Assembly (NCBI GenBank): GCA_937899785.1
Contig: CALCCG010000105.1
Span: 1 to 53,427, forward strand
Source of the DNA: an uncultured Erythrobacter sp.
Lineage (GTDB): Bacteria > Pseudomonadota > Alphaproteobacteria > Sphingomonadales > Sphingomonadaceae
Reading direction: 5' to 3'
DNA: 53,427 bases
In this document: piece by piece, positions 45,001-52,924 of the stretch
How positions within the stretch are numbered: position 1 is the first letter of the stretch
How the letters are laid out: every line of letters begins with the position of its first letter
Made by a program: the position numbers and the translations under genes
The notes under the pieces: generated by a model
What the model was told of the DNA's origin: nothing
Database searches by the model: none
What the model saw: only the letters and a program-made list of their open reading frames with translations

Positions 45001-45337
45001 ACTCGGAGAGATCGGTCGTCCGGAATGGTCCGGCACTGGTACGGCTACATGGAACTATGGTGGCTTCACCTTGGGTTACTCGCTGCAGTACCTTAGCGAG
45101 ATGACGCTGGGCGACGTCGAGATCGATACGGTTGATGCGCAGTTTGGTGAAAACGGTTTTGCCGATGAGTACTTTATCCATGATCTTACCGGTTCGTACC
45201 GTTTCCAGGATGACCGGTATGAAATCTATGGCGGCATCAACAACTTCACCAACGAAAAGCCGTTCGTGACGGAGCGCGCTTATCCGGTGAACCCGGTTGG
45301 TCGCTACTTCTATATGGGTGTGCGCGCGACGTTCTAA
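42002..45337 (+). CDS. TonB-dependent receptor, large
   Basis: Outer-membrane active-uptake channel of 1111 residues. The signal peptide ends at ATPAYAQD, a TonB-box-like region EEKIIVTGTRLKRD follows, then the plug (ALFLVNGR-type VLVNGRRHVAG, DINSIPSFLIEEVDVLTGGA, YGADAVTGVVNFVLDND). The long barrel is rich in Asn/Asp loops and ends YFYMGVRATF with the terminal Phe needed for assembly. The plug resembles the large receptors of sphingomonads that take up oligosaccharides, peptides or aromatic compounds. AAAGGGGG precedes the ATG. The ligand is unknown. Confidence 0.93.
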   Translation: MNYNTTKRSRAKLLTASLLSVSGLALMATPAYAQDLTATEEAVDEEKIIVTGTRLKRDPNLGSPSPIVAIDAEQLRGGADVTEGLRSVPSLSSSITSAQTLDAGELGAGAAVGAATLNLRGLGAQRTLVLVNGRRHVAGVAETAIVDINSIPSFLIEEVDVLTGGASAVYGADAVTGVVNFVLDNDFDGVEIGAQGGISSEGDGERYNFYGKFGKNFADGRGNIVIGLEYARDDGLRFGDREQFRDGNISSDGPNPFLRFQDGDLGGSDTPNFNAFYDPSNGRYPFGFRIPTPGSADFDAIFTGGVTPTAAEQALIDRALNSPTRFIAPQYQFQITSAGGVIIPADFSDPGIDLNNNGTSDCLDSFTGFNGLFDFSNAFGLAGGCWLNGPNGVEVLEDGLIASDFNAFGGNQVIFDNNGFLVPQTERYSVNVLSDYDLTNDINIFFEGKYVRSESTFGTAQNSFYDLLFVATDNPFIPDELQGVADDAGGLYITRDPIDLGPNIDENVAETYRFVGGARGALTDTIDFEVSANWGKYENTTTNNNNVLLDRWFAAIDVTTDANGNPVCRSELDPTTRSPSTIFGIPTGEFGYLTFVPGQGDCQPANLFGIGSISQDAIDFITTTTVNTFETEQLVIQGLLSGDTSEFFNLPYDAIDFVVGFEYRDESASSTFDPLVRGILPVTTVDGNAGQFVGDILDANGERIFPQDSLATPPDVFSANSGGSFDVVEIFGELGTTLVEGVPFVEELRIEGAARYGDYSTVGGVFTWAVNGFWSPVEDVRFRGTFSRAVRAPNIAELFAPPQGQGFRPFDPCDQTEIDALVDAGDPNVQNRIANCAADGIPVGFSDPLSARFTGTISGNPDLREETADTFTVGMVLQPTFIPGLNISVDYYEITIDDAISTIDDQDVVDNCYDSATFPNDFCDAFTRNRDPSSAQFLGFNSFTLTTINFVSIETAGIDASVNYGFNIGEHSFNLGANGSWVDKIDFFFDPTDPTAVDPELGEIGRPEWSGTGTATWNYGGFTLGYSLQYLSEMTLGDVEIDTVDAQFGENGFADEYFIHDLTGSYRFQDDRYEIYGGINNFTNEKPFVTERAYPVNPVGRYFYMGVRATF

Positions 45338-45374
45338 CGCGCGTTTCGCCATATCCGCTAACGGATCGTATGTG

Positions 45375-45412
45375 AGGCGGGGTGAGGGACCATGTCCTTC
45401 ATCCCGCCTTTC
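45375..45412 (+). terminator. Terminator-like hairpin after the TonB receptor gene
   Basis: GGCGGGGTGAGGGA pairs with TCCTTCATCCCGCC (two G-T pairs) around a CCATG loop, giving a 14-bp stem. A short TTTC follows. It lies 38 nt after the receptor stop. The T run is weak. Confidence 0.6.
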
Positions 45413-45541
45413 GCGTGCGGCCTCAAGGGCTGGCGCGCCTCGAGACCGAGGCAAACCTTGCTCGGTGGGCAACGCATTTCATCGAGTTGTACGCCGCTTG
45501 CCCTTGAAGCGTGCAGAGCAGCGCTTTAAGGCCCGCGTCCC

Positions 45542-46696
45542 ATGGACGATATCGCTTCAACCCAAGCCGCGCTAACCGGGCACCCTGTCATTTCGGCAAC
45601 CGGGCTTTTCACCCCCGATGAGTCAATCACCAACGAGGAGCTCGTTGCGAGCTTCAACGAGTTTGTTGACCGGCATAACGCGGCGCACGCTGACGCGATC
45701 AGCGCTGGTGAGGTGGAGGCTTTGTCGCACTCCTCGGTCGAATTCATCGAAAAGGCGAGCGGTATCAAAGCGCGCCACGTCATGAGCAAGGCGCCGATCC
45801 TGGACCCGGACACAATGGGCCCGCGGCTTGATGAGCGGCCCGACCACGAAACGTCTATCATGGCCGAGATCGGCGTGATCGCTGCACGGCAAGCCTTAGA
45901 TCGTGCCGGGCGCTCGCCTGAAGATGTCGATGCGGTGTTGTGCGCCGCGTCAAACATGCAGCGAGCCTATCCCGCCATGGCCATTGAGATTCAGCAGGAG
46001 CTGGGCATTGATGGCTTTGGGTTCGACATGAATGTCGCATGCTCGTCGGCGACGTTTGGGTTGCAGACTGCGGCGGACTATATACGTGCAGGCAACGCCA
46101 AGTCCGTCCTGGTGGTCAGCCCGGAGATTACCTCTGGCCACCTCAACTGGCGCGACCGTGACAGCCACTTCATCTTTGGCGATGTCGCCACCGCCGTGCT
46201 GGTGGAAGACTCTGCGATCGCGCCAGCGGAGCATTGGGACATTCTCGGCACCAAGCTCAAGACCGTCTTTTCCAACAACATTCGCAACAATTTCGGCTTT
46301 CTCAATCGGGCGCATCCCGAGAGCGAAGGAGCAGCTGACAAGCTCTTCGTTCAAGAAGGGCGCAAGGTCTTTAAAGAGGTTGTGCCGCTGGTGGCGCAGA
46401 TGATTTTGGACGAGGCCGACCGGCTTAAGGTTGACGCGGCGGGCCTTCGCCGAATGTGGCTCCATCAGGCCAATGCGGGAATGAACCGCCTGATCGCTCA
46501 GAGAGTGCTGGGCCACGAAGCCAATGAGGATGAGAGCCCGACGGTCCTCGATACCTATGGCAACACGTCCAGTGCGGGCTCCATCATTGCCTTTCACCTC
46601 AACAGCGATGATCTGGTTGATGGCGATACAGGGCTGATATGCAGCTTTGGAGCGGGCTATTCGGCGGGCGCGGTTTTCGTCCGAAAAGTCGCCTGA
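45542..46696 (+). CDS. 3-oxoacyl-ACP synthase III family protein
   Basis: Thiolase-fold condensing enzyme of 384 residues, longer than standard FabH (about 320). The catalytic triad is visible: Cys in NVACSSATFG, His in LHQANAGMNR, Asn in YGNTSSAGS. It has an extra segment (about residues 35-85, NEFVDRHNAAHADAISAGEV) near the N-terminus. Such long FabH-like enzymes occur in alternative fatty acid initiation or secondary lipid synthesis. No acyl carrier or partner genes are adjacent, so the product is unknown. The 3' end overlaps the convergent PAP2 gene by 40 nt. Confidence 0.9.
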   Translation: MDDIASTQAALTGHPVISATGLFTPDESITNEELVASFNEFVDRHNAAHADAISAGEVEALSHSSVEFIEKASGIKARHVMSKAPILDPDTMGPRLDERPDHETSIMAEIGVIAARQALDRAGRSPEDVDAVLCAASNMQRAYPAMAIEIQQELGIDGFGFDMNVACSSATFGLQTAADYIRAGNAKSVLVVSPEITSGHLNWRDRDSHFIFGDVATAVLVEDSAIAPAEHWDILGTKLKTVFSNNIRNNFGFLNRAHPESEGAADKLFVQEGRKVFKEVVPLVAQMILDEADRLKVDAAGLRRMWLHQANAGMNRLIAQRVLGHEANEDESPTVLDTYGNTSSAGSIIAFHLNSDDLVDGDTGLICSFGAGYSAGAVFVRKVA

Positions 46697-47772
46697 CGCT
46701 CAAGCCATACGTCCCAAGCGGCGATGACGTGGCGCGAAGTCGCCCATATGATCGCCACGGCTAGCACCGAAACCAGCCCGTCGACCGCATAGTGATAGGC
46801 GAGATGGACGCTCGAGAGCCAGGTTACGAAGAAGAACACACCAAAAAACGCGCCCCAACGGGCGGATACGCGTCGCATTGCAATCCAATAGAGAAACGCA
46901 ATGGCGCAGTGCATGCTTGGCATGGCGGTAATGCCGCTGCCCAGCCCGTCCTCGGCCGCGGCATACCAGTCCAGCAGCATGGCTTGCACTTTAAGCGTCA
47001 TAACGGGGTATTGCTCATTGGCGGCTTCAAGATAGGCCATTTGTTCATCAAAGCGGGGATCGCCCAGCATGGGGCCAACGAAACAGGGTCCGACCGATGC
47101 GAGAAATGTCGCCATCAATCCCCCGATAAGCGTCCAGCTCAACACATAGCTGAGGAAGAACTGGCGTCGCACGACGGGATCCACCTTGGCGAGCGCGAAG
47201 AACAAAATTCCGGGGTAAAGCAGCAAGAACCACAATTGGTAGAGCAGCGCCAGAAACGCCGTAACGATCGGGAATCCGACCAGTGGCTGTACAATCTGCC
47301 AAGCGTCATAGCCGAAGAAGATCCCTCGGTCCCATTGTATGAAAGTGTCGTCCCAAGTGTAGGCGTTGAACAGCGGGATCGCCGCCTTCATCTTGGAAAA
47401 ATAGGGAAGAAGCACAATGGCGACTGCAAGCATGGGGGCGCCCGCCACTATGATCGCCCGCGCGTTAGCGTTGAAGCAGCGCGCCTTGAGGTGCTCGATC
47501 GGGCTTTGCGGCCGGTGCCGGAAAAGTTGGATTCCCGCATCAGCGGCGAGGATGACAATTGCGAACAGAGCGAACAGTCTTGCGTTGACCCAGACGCCTT
47601 CCAGTGTGGGCAGAATGCCCTTCGATAGCAGCAGGGCGATGCAGATAACGAACAGAGTTGCACCCGTGACCAGGATTGGCGCCTCGCTCAGCCAGCGCTG
47701 CCGAACGCGCTGGCGATCTTGAGGAACGAGGAGAGCGCTCCGCGCGCGCGAGAAATCTGTATTCACCGTCAT
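46657..47772 (-). CDS. PAP2-family phosphatase, membrane-bound
   Basis: A 371-residue polytopic protein with about six to eight helices (ILVTGATLFVICIALLLSKG, LFALFAIVILAADAGIQLF, AFLALLYQLWFLLLYPGILF). The C-terminal half has PAP2 motifs: MPSMHCAIAFLYW and SVHLAYHYAVDGLVSVLAV, with the catalytic His residues. The overall layout recalls inositolphosphorylceramide-synthase-like members of the superfamily, so a phospho-lipid head-group reaction is likely. ATG 47772 is chosen over a longer frame. Divergent from psd-pssA. Confidence 0.87.
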   Translation of the reverse strand: MTVNTDFSRARSALLVPQDRQRVRQRWLSEAPILVTGATLFVICIALLLSKGILPTLEGVWVNARLFALFAIVILAADAGIQLFRHRPQSPIEHLKARCFNANARAIIVAGAPMLAVAIVLLPYFSKMKAAIPLFNAYTWDDTFIQWDRGIFFGYDAWQIVQPLVGFPIVTAFLALLYQLWFLLLYPGILFFALAKVDPVVRRQFFLSYVLSWTLIGGLMATFLASVGPCFVGPMLGDPRFDEQMAYLEAANEQYPVMTLKVQAMLLDWYAAAEDGLGSGITAMPSMHCAIAFLYWIAMRRVSARWGAFFGVFFFVTWLSSVHLAYHYAVDGLVSVLAVAIIWATSRHVIAAWDVWLERQATFRTKTAPAE

Positions 47773-47915
47773 TTCGCGAGCGCCAATTAAGGTAAACACG
47801 TCACTAAACAGTGAACACGCGCCCTCGCCGATGATTGGACGGAGCGGGGGTTTTGCCCGGCTCTCCCGCAACCGGTCGCTTGCGGGGGCCGCAGCGCAGC
47901 CCTAAGTGAAACACC

Positions 47916-48668
47916 ATGTCAGGTGAAATTCTCGATAATCAAGGCCGCGGCGATGCCGGTTGGTCATGGCCACCCATCCATCCCGAAGGGCGCAAATACG
48001 GCGTCATAGCGGTTGGCATCAGCCTTTTCTTCCTGTGGTTCCTCAATTGGGGTTTCATTGGTTGGCCGCTTCTGGCGCTATCGGTCGGCGTGTTCGCGTT
48101 TTTCCGCGATCCTGAGCGCGTCGTGCCACAGCTCGGCAATTCCATAGTTGCACCAGCCGACGGCGTCGTTTCGCTCATAAGCTTGGTTGAGCCCCCGCTT
48201 GAGTTGCAAGTCGAGGATGGTTCCGGTTCACGCGGGCTGCCGCCCGGACCCGTGACGCGGATTTCGATCTTTATGAGCGTCTTCGACGTTCACATCAATC
48301 GCGCTCCCATCGCAGGCACTGTGCGACGGCTGGTGTACATGCCCGGCAAGTTCATGAACGCCGATCTCGATAAGGCAAGCGAAGAGAACGAACGACAGCA
48401 CATTCTCATTGAACGTGGAGATGGGATCTTGATCGGCTTCACCCAGATTGCGGGCCTGGTGGCGCGGCGCATCGTACCGTTTGTGAAGCCTGGGGACACT
48501 CTTGCAAAGGGCCAGCGTGTTGGCCTGATCCGCTTTGGGAGCCGAGTGGATGTGTATCTGCCCGCCGGGACAGATCCCAAGGTCCTGCTTGGACAGACCA
48601 TTGTTGCAGGCGAAACGGTGCTAGCCGAGCTTGGATCGCAAGGGCTGCTTGAAGGGATCTCGCAATGA
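47916..48668 (+). CDS. psd: Phosphatidylserine decarboxylase
   Basis: Makes phosphatidylethanolamine from phosphatidylserine. It is the short proteobacterial form, 250 residues. An N-terminal membrane anchor lies in [20 protein letters not shown], then [28 protein letters not shown], and the self-cleavage site [11 protein letters not shown], where the Ser becomes the pyruvoyl group. pssA follows at 48691, giving consecutive steps of one pathway. Confidence 0.95.
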   Translation: MSGEILDNQGRGDAGWSWPPIHPEGRKYGVIAVGISLFFLWFLNWGFIGWPLLALSVGVFAFFRDPERVVPQLGNSIVAPADGVVSLISLVEPPLELQVEDGSGSRGLPPGPVTRISIFMSVFDVHINRAPIAGTVRRLVYMPGKFMNADLDKASEENERQHILIERGDGILIGFTQIAGLVARRIVPFVKPGDTLAKGQRVGLIRFGSRVDVYLPAGTDPKVLLGQTIVAGETVLAELGSQGLLEGISQ

Positions 48669-48690
48669 TTTTTGGGGAGGGGCATTCGAT

Positions 48691-49581
48691 TTGAGGCCGC
48701 CGTCGTCTCGAAAGAGTCGGACGCCGCTGTCTGCGCGGCTGGGGCCAAAGGCTGCCGAGGATGAGGACGGGCGCGCTACGGGTGACGGATCGGGCCTGAC
48801 CCTGCGAGCCATGCTTCCCAACGTTATCACGGCGGCGGCGCTGTGTTCTGGGCTAACTGGCGTTCGCTTCGCGATCGATGGTGAGTGGGCGTACGCGATC
48901 TTGGCTGTGGTTTTGGCCGCTGTGTTGGACGGCATTGATGGACGCATTGCACGACTTCTCAACGCCCAGTCGCGGTTTGGGGCTGAGCTCGACAGCCTCG
49001 CCGATTCGCTATCCTTCGGCATGGCGCCGGCGATCATTCTCTTTTTGTGGTCGCTCAAGGATCTTGACCGGTTTGGATGGTTTGCAGCGTTAGCGTTTGC
49101 AATATGCTGCGCGCTTCGCCTCGCCCGATTTAACGCGCGGATTGACACAGACGAACAACCCCACAAATCGGCTGGTTTCCTCACCGGCGTCCCCGCGCCC
49201 GTTGGAGCGGGGTTGGCCTTCGCGCCGTTCTTTGTTTGGCAAGAGACTCAAGTCGCGTTCTTTCGCGACCCAGTTTTTATGGCGATCTGGGTGTCGGCGA
49301 TCGCTTCCCTGATGATATCGAATATGGCCACATTAAGCTGGGCGGCTATCCGTCCTCGGCGGGGTATTCGCCTCTGGCTAATTGCGCTCGGAGCGCTCTC
49401 CTTTGCCGCGCTCTTGCTTGAGCCTTGGTGGACGCTAACCGCGCTCAGTGTCGGCTATCTTGCGCTTATGCCGTACGCGCTCTTCAAATATGGCCGGATC
49501 AAGCGACGTCAGTCACGGTCAGATCGGGACGCGAGCGAGGGCGATCCGCTATCACCCGCTGAACCGGAAGACGGCCACTAG
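48691..49581 (+). CDS. pssA: CDP-diacylglycerol--serine O-phosphatidyltransferase
   Basis: Makes phosphatidylserine from CDP-diacylglycerol and serine. It has about 296 residues and multiple helices. The CDP-alcohol phosphotransferase signature is complete: DGRIAR, then G, D and D at the expected spacing in QSRFGAELDSLAD. The start is set at TTG 48691 because GGGGAGG lies 10 nt upstream; a longer frame from 48631 would overlap psd. The 3' end overlaps the opposite-strand 98-residue gene by 83 nt. Confidence 0.94.
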   Translation: MRPPSSRKSRTPLSARLGPKAAEDEDGRATGDGSGLTLRAMLPNVITAAALCSGLTGVRFAIDGEWAYAILAVVLAAVLDGIDGRIARLLNAQSRFGAELDSLADSLSFGMAPAIILFLWSLKDLDRFGWFAALAFAICCALRLARFNARIDTDEQPHKSAGFLTGVPAPVGAGLAFAPFFVWQETQVAFFRDPVFMAIWVSAIASLMISNMATLSWAAIRPRRGIRLWLIALGALSFAALLLEPWWTLTALSVGYLALMPYALFKYGRIKRRQSRSDRDASEGDPLSPAEPEDGH

Positions 49582-49795
49582 GATAACTCTGACCAGTCAA
49601 GGCGTCGAAGCGCAGCGCCTGGCGTACGCGTTGCTCAGCCGGTTGAGCCATCGGCACAAAACCCGCTTCGAGCAAGGCGCGTTCTTCCCTCAGAATTTCA
49701 AATGTGTACCGCCCACGCACCCAGCAATCCGCCAAGGCGATGGCGCTGGCAACACACACCAACGTGAAGAATGTCGCTATTGCAAAGACAAGCAT
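49499..49795 (-). CDS. Small single-span membrane protein, possibly SOS-controlled
   Basis: A 98-residue protein of no family I know. One N-terminal helix, MLVFAIATFFTLVCVASAIA (extending to about residue 23), precedes a soluble tail with charged stretch YTFEILREERALLEAG and an Arg-rich C-terminus. AAGGA lies 8 nt before the ATG. Its upstream region holds two tandem GTTC-N7-GTTC boxes (49884-49922), the LexA site of alphaproteobacteria, starting 88 nt before the start codon. By analogy with small membrane SOS proteins in Caulobacter it might restrain division; that is only inference. Its 3' end overlaps pssA. Confidence 0.65.
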   Translation of the reverse strand: MLVFAIATFFTLVCVASAIALADCWVRGRYTFEILREERALLEAGFVPMAQPAEQRVRQALRFDALTGQSYPSGRLPVQRVIADRPRSRPDLTVTDVA

Positions 49796-49883
49796 GGTGT
49801 CGATCCTTCCTCAAATTTTCGCCATTGCCCTGAGAGACGGCGACACGCGGTGATGTTCTCACGGCGAAGCAGCCCACTGCGCT

Positions 49884-49898
49884 GTTCAATCTTTGTTC
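49884..49898. promoter_or_regulatory. LexA-type box 1 (GTTC-N7-GTTC)
   Basis: GTTCAATCTTTGTTC matches the direct-repeat SOS box known for alphaproteobacterial LexA. It lies 88 nt upstream of the 98-residue membrane protein gene (minus strand) and 248 nt upstream of rpsB. Confidence 0.7.
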
Positions 49899-49907
49899 TC
49901 ACCCTTT

Positions 49908-49922
49908 GTTCACCAAGTGTTC
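49908..49922. promoter_or_regulatory. LexA-type box 2 (GTTC-N7-GTTC)
   Basis: GTTCACCAAGTGTTC, second exact match to the same consensus, nine bases after box 1 and in the same orientation. Confidence 0.7.
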
Positions 49923-50146
49923 CACTCTGTCAATCCGAAAGGCAATTTGGCGCTGATTTTATTTTTGGGGTGGATTTTCCGATGCGGCGCCGCTATTTGC
50001 GCCCCCTCGCGAAAATCGGAGCCGCTTCAGCCGCCTCGTTACGTCGTGAAATACACATGGAAAGCGCCATACACCGGTGCCAAGGCGCGGGAGCTCCGCC
50101 CGAAGGTTCCAGCTTTCCAGAGGACGAACCGGAAAGGAATTGAATT
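49923..50146 (+). promoter_or_regulatory. rpsB upstream region and leader
   Basis: About 220 nt between the LexA-type boxes and rpsB. The promoter is not obvious; an AT-rich stretch at about 49955-49970 could hold it. GGAAAGGAATTGAATT provides the ribosome binding site before ATG 50147. Leader regulation by S2 is known in other bacteria, but I recognise no conserved structure here. Confidence 0.35.
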
Positions 50147-50959
50147 ATGGCGGCCACCACCGTCACCATGCAGCAATTGATCGAGGCTGGTGCCCACTTC
50201 GGCCACCAGACCCACCGCTGGAACCCGCGGATGAAGCCGTATATTTTCGGCAACCGCAACGGTGTTCACATCATCGACCTGTCGCAGACTGTGCCGCTTT
50301 TTGCACGCGCGCTCGACTTTGTTGAGCAGACGGTGCGTAGGGGCGGCAAGGTGCTGTTCGTCGGCACCAAGCGTCAGGCGCAAGAGCCGATCGCGGAAGC
50401 CGCGCGCGCTTCAGGCCAGCACTTTGTGAACCACCGCTGGTTGGGCGGCATGCTTACCAACTGGAAGACTATTTCAGGCTCGATCCGCCGTCTCAAGACG
50501 CTGGAGGAGCAGCTTTCGGGTGATACGAGCGGTTTGACCAAAAAAGAGGTCCTGCAACTCACGCGCGAGCGCGATAAACTTGAGCTGTCCCTTGGTGGTA
50601 TCCGCGATATGGGTGGTGTGCCGGATGTGATGTTCGTGATCGACGCCAACAAGGAAGACCTGGCGATTAAGGAAGCGGCGGTTCTCGGCATTCCGGTGAT
50701 TGCTGTGCTTGATACGAATGTTGACCCGTCAGGCATTGCGTTCCCCGTCCCGGGCAATGACGACGCCAGCCGTGCCGTGCGCCTTTACTGTCAGGCTATC
50801 GCCGATGCGGCCATGGCCGGTCGTGGTGGTGCGGTCCAGGATTCGGGTGCCGATGTCGGCGCGATGGCTGAACCGCCCGCCGAACCCACGCCGGAACCGA
50901 CCGCTGAGGAAGCTCCGGCTGAGGCGCCCGCTGAAGAAGCCCCCGCTGAAAGCGCCTAA
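50147..50959 (+). CDS. rpsB: 30S ribosomal protein S2
   Basis: A 270-residue ribosomal protein. Hallmarks are [69 protein letters not shown] and [10 protein letters not shown]. The C-terminus carries a Pro/Ala/Glu repeat tail (about residues 242-270, with [14 protein letters not shown]), an acidic extension seen in many alphaproteobacterial S2 proteins. tsf follows. Confidence 0.97.
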   Translation: MAATTVTMQQLIEAGAHFGHQTHRWNPRMKPYIFGNRNGVHIIDLSQTVPLFARALDFVEQTVRRGGKVLFVGTKRQAQEPIAEAARASGQHFVNHRWLGGMLTNWKTISGSIRRLKTLEEQLSGDTSGLTKKEVLQLTRERDKLELSLGGIRDMGGVPDVMFVIDANKEDLAIKEAAVLGIPVIAVLDTNVDPSGIAFPVPGNDDASRAVRLYCQAIADAAMAGRGGAVQDSGADVGAMAEPPAEPTPEPTAEEAPAEAPAEEAPAESA

Positions 50960-50979
50960 GCTCACACCGAGGTTTTGAT

Positions 50980-51003
50980 GACGGGCCGCGTCAATCGCCC
51001 GTC
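50980..51003 (+). other. Hairpin in the rpsB-tsf spacer
   Basis: GACGGGC and GCCCGTC form a 7-bp stem with a 10-nt loop. No T run follows, so it is not a standard terminator. It could be an RNA processing or stability element. Confidence 0.5.
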
Positions 51004-51035
51004 ACACAACCGAACTAGAGCGCCGAAACACCCTC

Positions 51036-51063
51036 GGGTGGCACGTTGGAGTGCCCACCCTTT
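51036..51063 (+). terminator. Attenuator-like hairpin before tsf
   Basis: GGGTGGCAC pairs with GTGCCCACCC (one bulged base) and is followed by TTT. It lies 36 nt before the tsf start. A partial terminator between rpsB and tsf would lower tsf expression relative to rpsB; this is inference. Confidence 0.5.
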
Positions 51064-51098
51064 CCGGCGCACATCGAATAGACTTGAAGGAAACCACA

Positions 51099-52025
51099 AT
51101 GGCTAATTTCTCCGTTGCGGACGTGAAGAAGCTCCGCGAAAAAACCGGCGCCGGCATGATGGACGCCAAGAAAGCGCTGACCGAAGCCGATGGCGACATC
51201 GAAGCGGCGGTTGACGCGCTGCGCGCCAAGGGCCTTGCCACCGCTCAGAAGAAGTCGAGCCGCACCGCGGCCGAAGGTCTCGTTGGTGTCGCCGTCGAGG
51301 GCACCAAGGGTGTGGCGGTTGAGGTCAACTCGGAAACCGACTTTGTCGCTAAGAACGATCAGTTCCAGGACTTCGTGCGCAAGACGACGGCCGTCGCTGC
51401 GACGCTGGGCTCGGACGATGTCGAAGCTCTCAAAGCTGCGGGTTATCCCGACGGCGGCTCGGTGTCCGACAAGCTGACCGGCAACATCGCCACGATCGGC
51501 GAAAATCAGGCGGTGCGCCGCATGAAGACCGTTTCGGTCGGCTCAGGCGCGGTTGTCTCCTACGTGCATAACGCGGCCGCTGATGGCCTTGGCAAGATCG
51601 GCGTTCTCGTGGCTCTCGAAAGCGACCTTGGTGGCGACGTGCTGGAGCCGTTTGGCAAGCAGCTCGCCATGCACATCGCCTCGATGTTCCCGCAGGCGCT
51701 GAACGCTGAGGGCCTCGACGCGGACCTGATCGAGCGCGAGCGCGCGATCGCGGCGGAGAAGGCAGCCGAAAGCGGCAAGCCGGAAAACGTCCAGGAAAAG
51801 ATGGTCGAAGGCGCGATTAAGAAGTTCGCCAAGGAGAACGCTCTGCTGTCGCAGATGTTCGTCATGGACAACAAGACCAGCGTCGAAGACACCGTTGCCA
51901 AGTTTGGCAAGGACAATGGCGGCAGCGTGAAGCTGACCGACTATGTCCGCTTCCAGCTGGGCGAGGGCATCGAGGTTGAAGAGAGCGATTTCGCGGCGGA
52001 AGTTGCAGCGGCTGTCGGCGGCTAA
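51099..52025 (+). CDS. tsf: Translation elongation factor Ts
   Basis: Nucleotide exchange factor for EF-Tu, 308 residues. The start at ATG 51099 ([20 protein letters not shown], continuing MDAKKAL) has GAAGGAAA upstream. The core has [16 protein letters not shown], the dimerisation and Ts domains, and near the end [11 protein letters not shown] and [16 protein letters not shown]. The last 35 nt and the terminator are repeated exactly at 53064-53153. Confidence 0.97.
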   Translation: MANFSVADVKKLREKTGAGMMDAKKALTEADGDIEAAVDALRAKGLATAQKKSSRTAAEGLVGVAVEGTKGVAVEVNSETDFVAKNDQFQDFVRKTTAVAATLGSDDVEALKAAGYPDGGSVSDKLTGNIATIGENQAVRRMKTVSVGSGAVVSYVHNAAADGLGKIGVLVALESDLGGDVLEPFGKQLAMHIASMFPQALNAEGLDADLIERERAIAAEKAAESGKPENVQEKMVEGAIKKFAKENALLSQMFVMDNKTSVEDTVAKFGKDNGGSVKLTDYVRFQLGEGIEVEESDFAAEVAAAVGG

Positions 52026-52094
52026 GCTCTTATTAGACCAAACAGACAAGAGGGCCGTCGCAGGGAGACCTGCGGCGGCCTTTTTGCTGATTAA
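51991..52094 (+). repeat. Direct repeat copy 1: tsf 3' end plus terminator
   Basis: 90 consecutive bases (51991-52080) are identical to 53064-53153. Similarity runs on through the T run (5 against 7 T) and GCT(G)ATTAA. The copies flank about 970 bp. Confidence 0.97.
52053..52085 (+). terminator. Terminator of tsf
   Basis: GGCCGTCGCAGG and CCTGCGGCGGCC form a 12-bp stem (one G-T pair) with a GAGA loop, followed by TTTTT. Confidence 0.93.
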
Positions 52095-52168
52095 TCCGTT
52101 TGATTGTCCGCTTACGACCCAATTGCGGACATACATTCACGTCGCGGCAATTTGAACTCCGTGGCGCT

Positions 52169-52270
52169 CTAGTCCATGTTAGTCAGCACGGTCTTCGCAC
52201 GAAAACTCATCCAAATTGCGAACGCGATAATCGCAACAAAGCCGATCCCAACACCAATTAGGTAGCGCAC
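52169..52270 (-). CDS. Small membrane peptide, 33 residues
   Basis: GTG 52270 opens a frame ending TAG at 52169-52171. The product begins MRYLIGVGIGFVAIIAFAIW, one membrane helix, and ends in a short polar tail RAKTVLTNMD. AAGG lies 9 nt upstream of the GTG. It lies 29 nt downstream of the four-helix membrane gene in the same direction, so it could be translated from the same mRNA. Support is positional and compositional only. Confidence 0.45.
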   Translation of the reverse strand: MRYLIGVGIGFVAIIAFAIWMSFRAKTVLTNMD

Positions 52271-52299
52271 AGTATTACGCCTTGGACGGCATTCGAGAG

Positions 52300-52794
52300 T
52301 TAGTCTGGTTCCGAGCACTCTTCAGGAAGATTGCCGCCTTTGACGACGATCGCCATCAACACCAAGGTACTGACAATCACGCCCAATGTTCGCACAACAT
52401 GAAAGAAAGCCCATCGGTCAAAGGTCGCCAACGCGTCCGCGTCCGACAATTCTTGCGATTGAAGGGCAGGGTTAAGAACCCCTCCATAAAGAGTGAAGTT
52501 GAACGCTTGGCAGAACAGCAACGCCACAAAAGCCAAAAGAATGATGCGGCTCAGGCTGGTCTTGCGATGCAAGAAATAGGCGGCCCCGAGCGCCGCCATC
52601 GACAGAAAATGGACCGGAACCATCATATAGGAAAAGCGGCTGAATGGTCCTGCGAACCATTCCTGCACTTCTGAGCCGGACATCTCCTGCCAATAAGGTA
52701 CCAGCGCCGTCCCGATAAACAAGAACACAGCAGCGATTGTTGTAACAAGAATGAACGACAGCCCAAAGGCGGTACGCTGTGCCAACGTGTTCAT
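52300..52794 (-). CDS. Hypothetical four-helix membrane protein
   Basis: A 164-residue protein of about four helices: AFGLSFILVTTIAAVFLFIG, FSYMMVPVHFLSMAALGAAY, IILLAFVALLFCQAFNFTLY and VVRTLGVIVSTLVLMAIVV. The layout recalls DUF1772-like small membrane proteins, but I cannot assign a family firmly. ATG 52794 is chosen because AAGGA lies 7 nt upstream. It sits inside the tsf-repeat islet with a LysR remnant divergent to it, suggesting that the LysR gene once regulated it. Acquired by transfer is likely. Confidence 0.75.
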   Translation of the reverse strand: MNTLAQRTAFGLSFILVTTIAAVFLFIGTALVPYWQEMSGSEVQEWFAGPFSRFSYMMVPVHFLSMAALGAAYFLHRKTSLSRIILLAFVALLFCQAFNFTLYGGVLNPALQSQELSDADALATFDRWAFFHVVRTLGVIVSTLVLMAIVVKGGNLPEECSEPD

Positions 52795-52924
52795 GATTAT
52801 TCCTTCTGAATTGACTTGGGATCTTAAGCATGTCGCTAGTATAGCATGATGACTTTTCGACCAAGAGACGCCACTATGCACGAGATAGGCGCATATTTTT
52901 GACATATGATGTGGGTTGAATTGC

